Shown here piece by piece: positions 23,801-34,376 of a DNA stretch of 64,000 nt. The stretch is taken from contig OZ038436.1 of NCBI GenBank assembly GCA_964036275.1, positions 19,805,904 through 19,869,903 of the forward strand. The letters are read 5' to 3'. Every line of letters begins with the position of its first letter. The first letter of the stretch is position 1. Both the position numbers and the translations under genes were made by a program. The stretch is from Litoditis marina (taxonomy: Eukaryota; Nematoda; Chromadorea; Rhabditida; Rhabditidae). The notes beneath the pieces were generated by a model that was given only the letters and a program-made list of their open reading frames with translations, made no database searches and was not told the origin of the DNA.

Positions 23801-24454
23801 CGGAACCGTCTTACATGACCCCATCCTATAGACCACTTCGGAATAACAAAGGAAGGACTGTACGGACTAATATCAATGTCAACTACAAGGTTTGATCTCT
23901 CTCCACTAATTTTCAAAATTCAATTTTCTAGTATTGTTAGTAGAATTGTAGTTAGTAGTGTTTTCTGAAAGGTGACACAATAATTGGTCCAAAAAAGTTT
24001 GAAGTTTGGTTTTTCCCAATTCGCGAAACTTTTTTGAGATGTATGTTTTGCTCATTTTCCACGTAATTTGCATCTGACTTACGACACCTCTGAAACAGAG
24101 ACCTCTCATTGCGAATTTTATTTTTCCTGTGCAAGTTAATAGTATTCGGTTGGTTTTTCCTAATGTTTCCCTAATTTGTACGCTGAGCTCACTTCAATGT
24201 TTTGTGAGCAACATATAAGGTGATTGAATGGGTCAAACACACGAAAACGTTAAAATATACAGTGTCGTAAACACTATTACAATTGTTGTTTTCAGGCTCA
24301 ATCGTCCTCAACATGTCCTTCAAATATGTACACTGATATGGGCTACCGATCGAACCCCCATCGCGGCAAGAACAATTATTCGTTGGAAAAAAGAAGTCCT
24401 TCTCCCGAGTACGGTCATTCTTTACACCACCAGTCACAGTTCCGGAGTTTGTAA
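14831..24454 (+). CDS. Carbonic-anhydrase-related protein (CA10/CA11 type), inactive
   Basis: Ten exons: 14831-14927, 15069-15083, 20715-20851, 21416-21532, 21783-21863, 22038-22133, 22534-22600, 22920-23074, 23758-23889, 24296-24454; 351 residues. The ATG directly follows an acceptor (ATTTCAG) and opens a signal peptide (MELTWLSLLSFLLLSSSVYS). The alpha-carbonic anhydrase fold follows: GPDFWGLVHKEW, QSPINIEP, NITGGPAYPYSYRLHQ, GSEHTVDRVRFPAE, PGCHETVTWIIMNNPIYIT. Of the three zinc histidines only the second remains (H126 in IIVHFG); the first is I124 and the third Q151 (IQLLAYN). It therefore should not hydrate CO2. Vertebrate CA10/CA11 are secreted neuronal ligands of this kind. Exon 2 is a 15-nt microexon in phase and could be skipped. 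An ATG at 20669 might start a shorter form. The tail after RTVRTNI is long and Ser/Tyr-rich. AATAAA lies at 24638. Confidence 0.92.
15242..15480. repeat. Inverted repeat in carbonic-anhydrase-related gene intron 2
   Basis: CACATTTCCCAACTGGACTT near 15247 is complementary to GAGTCCAGTTGGGAAATGTG near 15445, with about 30 nt of weaker pairing (GGGCAGCTTGCC against GGCACGCTGCC). About 240 bp overall; a possible MITE remnant. No copy recognised elsewhere. Confidence 0.5.
18018..18132. repeat. Hairpin MITE, family B
   Basis: CAGGACGATTATGTGGACCA to ATTGGACCACATACTCGTCC with central CTTTAAACTGCAATAG; about 115 bp. Confidence 0.7.
18597..18789 (-). repeat. Dispersed repeat E, inverted copy
   Basis: The complement reads TCTGAAACATTGCCACTTGT then AGATTGCCAGGAAAATAAAC, matching 13971-14158 through to the ACTTCGGGAAAAACTTG-like end. 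The two copies are about 4.5 kb apart in opposite orientation. Confidence 0.7.
18938..19054. repeat. Hairpin MITE, family B
   Basis: TGAAGAAGGACAATTATATG at the left, CACATTATCGTCCTTCTTTA at the right, core CTTTAAACTGCAATAC / ATTGCAGTTTGAAGG; about 117 bp. Confidence 0.75.
19537..19613. repeat. Hairpin element, family A
   Basis: TGTGTTTATAGTTTGATGC to GCAGATCAAACTACAACG with TTTTCGGTCGAC inside; 77 bp. Confidence 0.65.
20905..20985. repeat. Hairpin element, family A
   Basis: AGCTGTGTTTGTAGTTTGAT to CTAGATCAAACTACAAC with TTTTTCGGTCGAAA inside; 81 bp, one of the best-preserved copies, in intron 3 of the carbonic-anhydrase-related gene. Confidence 0.7.
21110..21287. mobile_element. 178-bp near-perfect palindromic element
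   Basis: Ends GAGTACGTATGCTA and TAGCATACGTACTC are exact complements. The arms continue as CGGGCACCTTCATCCCGGC / GATGAAGGTGCCGGGAT and AGAGACGCA-type blocks around a short centre. A fold-back MITE in intron 3 of the carbonic-anhydrase-related gene. Confidence 0.7.
22612..22722 (+). repeat. Tandem duplication, about 57 bp x 2
   Basis: The block CTCAATTTCATATCTACAAA followed by AGTTTGAAGCCAACTTTT and ACTGAAAAG appears twice in direct order with one or two differences, in intron 7 of the carbonic-anhydrase-related gene. A recent local duplication. Confidence 0.8.
23367..23438 (-). tRNA. tRNA-Cys (anticodon GCA)
   Basis: The complement reads GGGGGTATAGCTCAGTGGTA then GAGCATTCGACTGCAGATCG, ending GTGCCCCC plus U discriminator. 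The acceptor stem pairs GGGGGTA with TGCCCCC (one G-U). The D arm (TAGCTCAGTGGTAGAGCA) is the A box, GGTTCAACTCC the B box, and the anticodon loop CTGCAGA carries GCA. Length 72. A TTTT pol III stop lies 2-5 nt past the 3' end (23361-23364 on the + strand gives TTTT as AAAA complement context CTTTTG). It lies antisense in intron 8 of the carbonic-anhydrase-related gene and looks intact. Confidence 0.93.
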
Positions 24455-25155
24455 CTTAAGTATTTCAAACTCTCATGATTTTCACAACTTTGAATGTGGA
24501 TAACTTTAAAATTCACCGGAAGTGTTTACCTGTTTACCGTACTATTGTCTTCCTGAAAGCGTTGAGAGTACGGAGAAACGATTTGAGAATTTGAAGTATC
24601 TATGACTCCAATGTCTACAACCGAAACAAATCGTTGAAATAAATTTCGGCAAAGAATAGCAGTTCTGCAAGATATTCGTTTTCAAACAATTTGACAGAAA
24701 CTAACCTTACCTTACGACAAATTCAAAATGAACGCTGAATTTTCAGTTGGCACTGTTCAAATTCTGATTTGCTCCGTAGAAAATCGTGTGATTACTGTAG
24801 GTTACAGAGGTCACAGAACCACATATAGAGTTTTATGGGCTTTCAAGTTGTCATTTTTGTGTTTTTGTGTAATGCTTATTTAAATTAGCCTGTTCCACTT
24901 ATTAGATAAATACGGGTGTCTTTGGTTTTGCTCTGCATTAGAATAAATTATTGATCTCGCACATTGTTTTCATCGTTGTAACTCAAATATAAATGTTTTA
25001 AAAGCTCGCACTAGTGTCCACGTGTTCTTGGTCTATAACTTCGAGGTGATACATATTAGCCAGCTCGATTGAAGTTGAATACTTCATAATATATAACACA
25101 ATTCCCAAATCGAGAAACCTAACAATAACATACGTTAGAAACTAGCAGAATTGGC

Positions 25156-27488
25156 ATGTTGAGAAGAACTTTTCTGAGCCGATGGCCAGTCATTTCCGTA
25201 GCTGCTCGGCAAACTTTTCATGAGAGTGTGGTGCAGGTCACTGAGACACAAAATGTTTGATACTAAGCGCACGCAGTACCGCAGATTCCCTGGCCATTCG
25301 ACTTTTGGAGCTGGCCGATTCCAGTACATTAGTCAAAATCTCTCTATCGAGAAGCAAAGTCAAAGATATGATAGCATACGTCAGATATCTCATGAGATCC
25401 TCTCATTGCGTGAACTCGGGCCTAGTGACAACCTTCAGCGTGTCTGTTTATCCTTGATCTACGCACTCTCTCTCTCTAATTGGCTAATACTGAAGGACCG
25501 CTTTTTTGGTCATTCCTTGTGAAAACACTTTCTATCAATAATTATAAATATGTGTTTTAATATCAACCTAATCTTCGATCACCTCCCCTCGTTATAGGTG
25601 TGTAAGATCAATGACCCCCGTGGTATACAACCCGTCAGCTGCCTACATAGGTTGCGCACAGTTGCGCGGGTTATAGTTCGTTTCACCAATCGATGACTTC
25701 CTACAGTAATCTTTCAAAAATTCAAACGCATTTATCTAGTCAACAAACAGAATCTAAGATTCACTGTTTTGTATGCTTGTAGTACCCAAAGTGGAAAACG
25801 AAATCAAAAAGTTTAAACTATGTACAACACCTACAAGATATGATAAATTCACCTAAAAGTTTTATAATCTTACTGTAGAGGGCTATTGTTTCGTGAAACA
25901 GACTATACCGCATTAGATATATATCTCTCTTAGATGATGTTTTTGATTGTATTATTACATGTTTATTTGCGATTGAATTTTCGGCGTGGTAGCGGCCTTC
26001 TGAAAACGACAAGTTCGCGTGGTCTTACAATGAACATAGATTTTCAATTAAACCAATATAATTCAAAAAATTGCCCGAGATGGTTCTCACGAGGTGTTCT
26101 CATGAGAATCACGAATACTTGCTGATGATTCGCACTTTTCGTGTTTTTGAATTGAGTTGTGGTTTTTATCTATTATTTTACGATGTAAGCTGAATAACCA
26201 ATAATGATACCCCAAAACGTTTCTAAACTTGTTTGCTTTCCGTTTAATTATCAAAACTGCCATGGTTTCATTATTGAGCAAATGATGATGGGCGCTATTT
26301 GAAGAGGCCCCTCTTCAACTTGCCCTCTCGGCCAATATATGTTTTTAAAAGACGCATGTATGAATTCATTTTACTATTCTCTGTTCTTATTGTTGTATTG
26401 TTTGCTTGTATCATCATAACGTGAAGAGAAAATCATCGAACTGTCTCGTTGGTACCCGGTACTTATTCACTGGAATTTTTGCTAGTGTTGTGGAGACTAC
26501 TCATACATTCAGTTACTCTTTCAGCTATCTGAAAATAGTCTTGAGCGAAGTTGCCGAAGCCTGAACAATTTTTTGTTTAAAGGAGACCGGAGAGCAACAT
26601 GGTTTCTCGTAAAGCTGCTGTATCTTACTTTTGATTGGACGCGTTGCGTGTCGCCCGGCATTGTCATGTGAATGTCACGTGGACCGATCAAACTAATATA
26701 CGAGTTATTTGTGCTTTCTGATCTCAATACAGTTAAAAGCAGCCCGTAACAAAACCTCTGATCAAGTTGTGTTCCGGTCTCCTTCAAATTCAGGCTTCAG
26801 CTTTTCAGCAAAACTTATCTGTTGGAATCCTTCTTCAGCCACGCCAAGCCTTTAACACACAGTCATGTTACCGTGCTCCTGACCCTTACAGTTTACACTC
26901 ACCATTTCAACTTTTTGGCTACTTTTTGGTCGGTATTCGATGTCTTGGCAAGATCTCAGAACCTAATTCATCACATCTTATCACTAAAACTTTCGCATAA
27001 GTAAGCCCACCCTTTCATCCACAAAACGTTATAAATATGACTAGTTCCGTATTCATGGTTGGGTAAAACTGAGTGAAATAAATATGTCTTCATTTTCGAT
27101 CCATTTTCTAATGTACTACTGTAGCTGTCTCCGTAGGAATGAACAAGGCTCTAGTGACAAATCATTGCCGTAGATCGATCTCGTAGTACGAAATAATTTA
27201 CGACTGTAAAAGCAACGGATTCAAACTACAAACACATGTTGATGATGCAAAATACACCGTTTAGGCTTGCTTGGGAAAGAGAGAACCCTATATACTGTTA
27301 TTGCACAGTCACGTGGAACATGTTGAACACAACAGAACACAGAGACGTGCGACGTCAATCTGCACGATTCCTCATTAGAATGCTAACTTCACGTGACTAT
27401 TCAATTTACTTCTAGTATATAACTTGCTTCATTCTCATCCCTTATCCAGGCCGTAAAGAACGTGCAGCGCCCCCCTGTATCGATGTGA
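25156..27488 (+). CDS. Possible two-exon mitochondrial microprotein
   Basis: Exon 25156-25236 reads MLRRTFLSRWPVISVAARQT then FHESVVQ, with a CAG|GTCACT donor in phase 0. Its Arg-rich, acid-poor start is typical of a mitochondrial presequence, and AG acceptors lie 7 and 17 nt before the ATG. A phase-0 exon with a good acceptor (CTTATCCAG) at 27450-27488 would add AVKNVQRPPVSM and a stop, giving 39 residues. Alternatively the first exon could belong to another gene: RQTFHESVVQ resembles the region just after the presequence of the iron-sulfur scaffold ISCU, but no exon for the ISCU core (HYENPRNVGS) was found downstream. A guess from sequence only. Confidence 0.18.
25672..25907 (+). mobile_element. 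236-bp inverted-repeat element, family D, copy 2
   Basis: Same ends (TATAGTTCGTTTCAC, GTGAAACAGACTATA), same length and same orientation as 11318-11553, with scattered substitutions and no net length change. Confidence 0.75.
27301..27420. repeat. Hairpin element, family C
   Basis: TTGCACAGTCACGTGGAACA at the left; CTAACTTCACGTGACTATTC and AATTTACTTCTAGTATAT at the right. Close to the copies at 6051 and 63177, in the opposite orientation to the first. Confidence 0.7.
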
Positions 27489-29869
27489 TAATCAGTCTGC
27501 GTGCCCACCCTCACTCATAGCAACGTTTTCATCCAACTCTCTCCCCCCATATCTAATTTGTGCTAATCAAAAATGCATTGCCAATACATTTGACCTACTC
27601 CAGAGCTCATTTTCTCATCGCGTGCGAACAAAGTTCATTGCGCACTGCTAGCGCGCTTTTTCCCTGAAACTCTTCATAACCGCCGTTACTTGTTGTTTGG
27701 AAGAATTCGAACATTAGTGGAAAGGGAACAACAGATGGGGTAACGGCACTTCTATAAAACCTTTCTCTTCGAATATTTGGTACGATACGTTTTTCAGATC
27801 ATTATGCAATCATGTCGTTTTTTTTTTGAGATTAGCCCAAGTCAACGCTTGAACATGACTTTTCTCATAGTGGATAGTTCATTGTAACTTCTACTTCGAC
27901 ACTTGAACACATGAGAGATTGGGGTTCAATGGTCGGTAGCGGCAAAAAAACTTTTCTCGGAGCTCGAATGACCAAACTTGCTATCATTAGTGGTCGAACC
28001 TCTACTTTTCAAACTAGTGAGTACTTTTGGAAAACCAGAATTGTGTTCTGACTCAAATCGAAACTTCATTATCAACTCTGCATCCCAATTCCCAAAGTAT
28101 TACTGTGTTTAATAAACAGTGAATAAATGGTTTCTCATCAAAATGCGCGAAAACAAGTAAACTAAAACTGAATGATAAGATGGCGGTGCCAGAAAACCGG
28201 TACGAATGTGGATATGATATGATGAATGCCATCATTGTTGGTTGTTTACTACTTTAATTGATCGATACTTGCGAAATTTAGTTTTTTTATCGTCCAACAA
28301 GCAAACTTCCTTTGAGTAGAAGCATTCGTTCATATAGTTTCGAAAAAAAAACGTCATTTCCTCACTCTCACTGCAAAACGCGACAAATTTTGTAAATGTA
28401 GTCTGTAGTCTGATGCTAAGAGTGCAGCTTGCGTTCACCGATTGATTGCCCAAACCGTCTGCATTTGTTCACTTCTTTCCATGTTTTCAAACTTTTGTCT
28501 CGCTAGGCTCAATTTTTTCGTAAAACTAGATAAATATACAATATAGAAAACATACTAGATTCGAATTGATTTCTAATATGAATTGTACTTTGCTCTGGAT
28601 GTTAAGTTCATCCAGATCAGTCTATCTTTTTTTCTAATCTACACCTTTGAATTGTGGTTAATGAGCTTCTGGTCGTGATTAAATTACTAGCTGTTATCAA
28701 TGCAATCCCATTCACGCTCCCTATCAGATAGTATTGTATAACGAACCATATGTGGGAGAAACATACATCAGTTTCACGTGATTTAACGTTTCACCCTAAC
28801 TGTTGTTGGTATATTTGACAGTTTTGAACTATTATAGACGTTAGAGTATACAACTTGAAATGTAAATCTATGATAACACTTATCAGGGAAGTTTAACTGA
28901 AACTTGACGATGATTCAACCGCTGAATTAAAATCAAACTTGAACCAAACGTTTGTCTAAACCCAAGTTGAAGAATTATTGACCAAAATTGTAAAGAAGAA
29001 CCAAATTAAGTTCACTATTACACTATTTAAAGTATTATGAACATAAACTTGTCAATTTTTTTCTTTTTTTTTCGTTCTCCATACCGTTTGAATTGATTTC
29101 CCTCTTGGGCGACTCATCCTGGCAGTCCAGTTGTTATTTGCTTAATTCCATAATACATCAATGTCGCCATGCATTCATTCTAGTTGTCACCATTAATCAA
29201 TAACTCTGAAAAAAGTAAGTGGTAGATATATAATAGAATACTTAATGAATCACGTATGAGTTCAAAAGTTTAATACGGAAAGAAGCAAAATGATTCGAAA
29301 ATAGTGACAAGAGTGCTGTTTTCCTCCCAACGTTTTTTTTTCTTCAGAAGTCTTCAATTTATGAAGATTTGTGAAAGAGAGTGTAAATTTGGTAAATCTT
29401 GCTGTTTGCCTGGCACAGCAGCAGTCCCAAAACCTTATGATCTTTCTAATGAGAAGTTCATGAGCAGCTCACGAATTTTCATGTTGTGGTACAGTAATCA
29501 ATACATTCTCACCAAAACTAGTTGATAGTTCATAAGATTATTTCATGAGGTTTGGCGAAAAATTTCCATGCCATGTTCATTTCCCAGATGGTCTTGGTTT
29601 TCGAATTTTGTATTTTTCAACTTATACTTGGGAGGGGGAACTAAGAGACGTAGGAAACACGGAGACTTTCGCCACCAATTGGAATTCGTGTCGCCACGGG
29701 TTTTCGTATAGTTTTGCTTCCTTAGTTTGAAACTGACACGACGGTTCAATTATTGTTCTCGTATATCATATTCTATTATGTTATTATATAGTTTGCGATA
29801 GATTGCCTTGGGAATCTATATTAGCGTATCAATACATCTATTATTCTTCTAGTCTCATATTTTCAGAGT

Positions 29870-32800
29870 ATGACATATCTGCGGAGTTTACTGCCACCCT
29901 ACTACAAGTATGCCATATTCATGTTTGTCGGTTTCGAATTTCTCTACACAGCAGTACTATTAGCAATTAGTGAAGGTAGGATTTATGTGTCAACTCAGTT
30001 ATCTCCGGCTTTGAAGGTTGTTATTGAGACCTGTTATCTATATGTTCAAAGTGCAAAAGAAAAAACTGAGATAGAGCTCTGCGGCATATCAACGATATGT
30101 TTACAAAAGATGTAGGTAAGCGATAAACGTGATACTGAGAAATACTAACCCGTATTTCTTAACCTATCCTTTTTTCAGAAATACACCTGTTTTTCCATGG
30201 TTTAGAATAGTTTTTTGAATATTTTAATCATGTATCGGATCGGATGCGAAAAATAGAATAGCTCGCAATCATATATGTTTTCTAATAAACCTATTAACTA
30301 CAGCGTATTATAAGTCAGCGGCCCTAGTCCTTCCGACAGCCTACAAGATATTCGATGACACGATATTGAAGAAAGTGCCAGATTTTGAGTGGAATGATAG
30401 CGAAAAATATTATTTGGAAATGGTGAGTTCGTTTTTAAACTTTTTTCGTGACGGGGTATAGTAGAAAAAAGAGGAAGGAATAGGAATCTTTCGTTACGTG
30501 ACACATGTGAATCACATCAAAATTAGGTAAACTCGAAATGAAGTACAGCTTTTTTGACGTTTCTCCGCAGGTCACGTGACCACTTCGTTCACTTTTGTTA
30601 TAGATTTGATTTGTAGTACGAGTACCAGGACCCCGTGCCCTGTGAGCTGTGGGCACGGTATTTATAAAGTAACTGCAACGTTCAACTCAAGTGTAGAGTA
30701 AAACTTCAAGTTCAAGTTTCAAGCCTCATTTGTCAATGGTGGTACACACCTTCATTAGTAGAACTTCATGAGATGCCTACTCTAATCATAATCAGCAATG
30801 AACTGCAAACAATCGGCATCAGCTTTAGATATATATATATATTCATCTCCAAAACAACTAGAGCCAGAACTTCACTTAGTTTGATGGCTTGAATTGGAAC
30901 CAACCAGTACTATTCTATCATGAGGTCGTTCAAAACAGTAAATTTTTGAACTTTATAAAATATGGTTATTTTCAGTACAAATACAAGATGATGTTTCTAT
31001 GGTTAATTTCTACTATTGGTGTTTTGTTATGTATGCTGATGATCATACCGCAGTTCTTCGATTTCAACGACAGACGGGGAAATCCCAGCCACTTAGTAAG
31101 TTTTTTCGATAGTGATATTGTTGAAGCGGTCGAAGTTTGATTGTAAAGCAAAGTCTCGGTATAAAATTCAGAACTCGATTAGGATCTACATAACGAGTAA
31201 TGAGAGCTGGTATCTATCAGTCATGATCTTTCTTTAATTCAACCATTCGATCCCAAATGTATTCAAAAAGCCTTTTTTAAGACATAGAACTTGAACTGTT
31301 TACGAAAAAAACATGTAGGTTTTTATGAATCAAAAGTCTATCAAAGTTATCGTGCCCTTTCTTTATAATCACGTTCTGAGTGGATGACTCAAATCGACTA
31401 TAGGAAGTGACCAAGTAGTGGTTGTAGTTTCATCTCGAATTTCTCTCTAATTCGAAAAGTTTCGACTGCAACGGGATCGAACTACAAACACACTTGGTTA
31501 GAATAACAAACACCGTATAGCCCCGCCTTAGAAAGACACTTTATATAGTCTTCCTCATACCTACTGAGACTACTACAGTATGAACACAGAAGAACTCCGT
31601 GTTTCAGTGTCTGGTTCGCGAGAAGCTGGCCTGGTTCATGTTCGTCATCATGGCCGTCTTCGTGTTCGTGCTCGGCTGCGCGGTGTTCTGGGCGTGGTCT
31701 GACGGCGGCGCGGCGGTGCGCAGTTTCCATCGACTGTTCGACCAGTCGGAGAAGGAGGAAATATTCCTCACCGAGTTGGAGAGGAAACTCGACTGCATCA
31801 CCGACGACGACAAGGAGGTGGCCGTTGAGCATGTGAGCGTGTCGTGAACTTCTCTCTTTCTCTATCCTCTCTAAATATATTTCTCTCTCCCTCTGTCTTC
31901 TCTCACTCTCTCTCTCTCTCTCTCTCTCTCTAATTCTCTCTATACTTTTTCTGCAGTGCTGCCAGCATGTGGAGGCTTGGGAAGAACACTATTATTCAAC
32001 CTCCCCCCCCACCCTCATTCCTTTACCTCTTTTTCGATGAAGACAGAATTACACCCAATTTTCTCGGTTTTTTTTGTTTTTCAGACTCTGAAATGCGTCG
32101 ATAAGTTGATTGAGAGTTCAAAACAACAGTTTTTACCCTGAAAATGTTTTTTCTACCGTAGTTGGGGAAGTATCATTTATAGAGTGTTCAGCAATGATAG
32201 CTTCCTTCCACTGTTCTTTGCTCCAGCACAAACACCTAGTATCATTGGCTATTCCTAGCATAAATGTTCGCCCGTAGTATTTATTAACTAATAGTGAGGA
32301 GAGAGCAACGTTTATATTTCGTTTGATCCGCAAATCCAAATTTTGCCAAAGCCGCGCCGGGATCAAACAACAAACACATCGGAATAAGAAAGAAGAATAG
32401 CGCCTGCCGAGCATTTTTCGAAACGACCGCCACCGAAGAGTACTACTTCCTAAATTAGGAATATCAAAAGCTTCTGGATATAAAGAGCTGTTTGATGTTT
32501 GCATGTCTGCGTGTTGATGTTGTGGCTGTCCTGGAATGGCTTTAAAAATTTATCATTGGTCTGCCGAAATTCCACGAGAATTTGAAATGTAGCTCAATCG
32601 TCAACTCTTGGCTTCCACCCATTTTTTGAAACTACACCTGGGGAAGCTCAAAGTACGAACGAAAATATAGTCTGAACCGAAAGTATGGGAATCCCCGGTT
32701 TATTTAAATTTTTACTACGTTTTTTCCAGTTGTCGAAACGGTTAACCGGAGCCGGGAGCAAATTCTTTATTCAACCGGGGTTAACTAGGTAACCGGAGCC

Positions 32801-33489
32801 TGGTCATCTCGTGAACAGAGTTCCGGCAAAACTTGGTTTCCTATAAAATTAGCCGTAACCCAGTTTGGTCAACGAAAAATGACAGTTCCTAAGTACATGA
32901 AGCATATCTCATTCTCTTCAGCAACTTGTTGTTTCCAGATGTGCTGGCAGAATATTCGTACCAGTTTCATCTCGGACATTTGGTTGGATCTGCTGATGTA
33001 CGTCTATGTAGCCGGACACATTCTCGCCTTCCTAGCCATACCCTTCTTCAATAAACGTGAGTTTTAGGTTTGTTAATCGAGTGGAAAATTTCGAGTTTTC
33101 CAAGTATTAGAAAATTCGAGTTGAACTCGAAATTTCTACCTTTTTTTAACAACCCTAGTGAGTTACTACCACACTGACTGTTGAACGTTTGTTTGTTCCA
33201 CATCTAGCCAACGCGAATCACCTAGATACTAAATTCCGGTTACAGCACAAACTAACGGTAAAAAACGCATTTCGCGTTAGAAAAATAGTTACATTTTGAA
33301 GCGACTTAAAAACAGTTTACCAAAATACCTGAATAGATATAGAATTCACAAACTCTGTACTAACAGAAAATCGATTTCTGTAGTGCTATATCGCAAACTC
33401 TTCATTACATTTCGTCCATTTCAGAATTGATCAAGCTAGACGACGACGATCACACCTACTACGACGATAAGAAACTCATCGAAGCCTAA
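29870..33489 (+). CDS. Four-transmembrane tetraspanin-like protein
   Basis: Main exon chain: 29870-29975, 30304-30422, 30976-31095, 31608-31832, 32939-33056, 33425-33489; 250 residues. An acceptor (ATTTTCAG) lies 3 nt before the ATG. TM1 is about residues 14-34 (YAIFMFVGFEFLYTAVLLAI), then a 40-residue loop, TM2 (MMFLWLISTIGVLLCMLMII), a short basic turn, TM3 (LAWFMFVIMAVFVFVLGCAV), a loop of about 60 residues with cysteines, TM4 (IWLDLLMYVYVAGHILAFLA), and an acidic tail (LDDDDHTYYDDKKLIEA). Topology and loop sizes fit a tetraspanin; the CCG motif is absent from this chain. Two optional phase-0 pieces lie between exons 4 and 5: 31957-31968 would add CCQH, and 32085-32141 (TLKCVDKLIESSKQQFLP, stop) would end the protein before TM4. 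The family call is by topology, not by clear sequence match. Confidence 0.7.
31417..31493. repeat. Hairpin element, family A
   Basis: AGTGGTTGTAGTTTCATCTC to GGGATCGAACTACAAACAC; 77 bp, in intron 3 of the tetraspanin-like gene. Confidence 0.6.
31853..31945 (+). repeat. CT-rich microsatellite
   Basis: An almost pure pyrimidine run with (CT)n cores right after exon 4 of the tetraspanin-like gene and before the optional exons. It may serve as the polypyrimidine tract for the acceptor at 31951-31956 (CTGCAG). Confidence 0.8.
33065..33157. mobile_element. 93-bp relative of the CTCGAAA element
   Basis: Left end TAGGTTTGTTAATCGAG and right end TTAACAACCCTA (33146-33157) match the ends of 725-1129 with one mismatch. 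The interior carries TTTCGAGTTTTC and GAACTCGAAATTT, the same motif at low copy. In the last intron of the tetraspanin-like gene. Confidence 0.65.
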
Positions 33490-34376
33490 GTTGTGCTACT
33501 TTCCCTTATCTGGCTAGAAGAAACTTCTCCCCAGTATCGAATCACGAGTACCTTCGTTATATTATGTTGATCTATTATTGCATACTGCTCTTCTCTCTGA
33601 GTCTGCTCAATGTTCCTTATATGTATTGCTTGAATTATAGCATACTTTAATTATGATATTTATACAAGTTATATTATACGTTGATAAAAGTTTTTTGCAA
33701 GAATCCAATTGAATATGTGTATGCGAAAAGTTGATCAAATTTTGGATTGATGAACTACATAGTATTATACACGGATTCAACCAATCTAAAGTATTATTTG
33801 TCCTCCTATTCGTATTGAAAAAACTAAAACACAAACAAAAAGTTCATCGAAAAAACTTATCTGAACATCGACATAATAAATTATTATATTACGTTTTTGG
33901 CCAAGTATCAGTCAAGTTCTGAATGAGTAGAATAGATCACATAAACATATGCTAAATTATGGGGTATGACGAATACGCGGCCCACGGGAGGGGATTATTG
34001 AGACTAACTGATACAAACTCTCTCATATTTCTATACAATAAAGAAATATCCGCACCCAATGAGCCCAGCTATACGGCGACCCAACAAAACACAAAAACAA
34101 TCGAATGTGTGATGAGAACGGGATAAACTGACTACTAAAATAATAAATAACCTATAAACGGTCAAAAACAGAAACATGCTAAAAAAATTCTTCGAAAGAT
34201 ACAACTAAAATTGTCCTTATTTACTTTACAGATATGCAACTCTATCCGAACTAAATACAATTAGACATAAATTTGAAACAAGCTATTTCATAAACCAGAA
34301 ATAACACGTAATCTATCAGAAGAGCTGCTGTACCTGGACTTATTTAGTGAGTGTGGATATGAGAAAGGATCACTGT

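Larger units (their letters stand above)
24455..29869. other. Intergenic stretch with one doubtful microprotein
   Basis: 5.4 kb between the carbonic-anhydrase-related and tetraspanin-like genes. It holds a family D element (25672), a partial family A arm (about 27190-27240), a family C hairpin (27301) and otherwise AT-rich sequence without repeats I can name. The only coding hint is the two-exon candidate at 25156-27488. Confidence 0.55.

Noticed and set aside
31482..31832. 116-codon minus-strand frame (His/Glu-rich)
   Set aside because: Shadow of exon 4 of the tetraspanin-like gene on the other strand.
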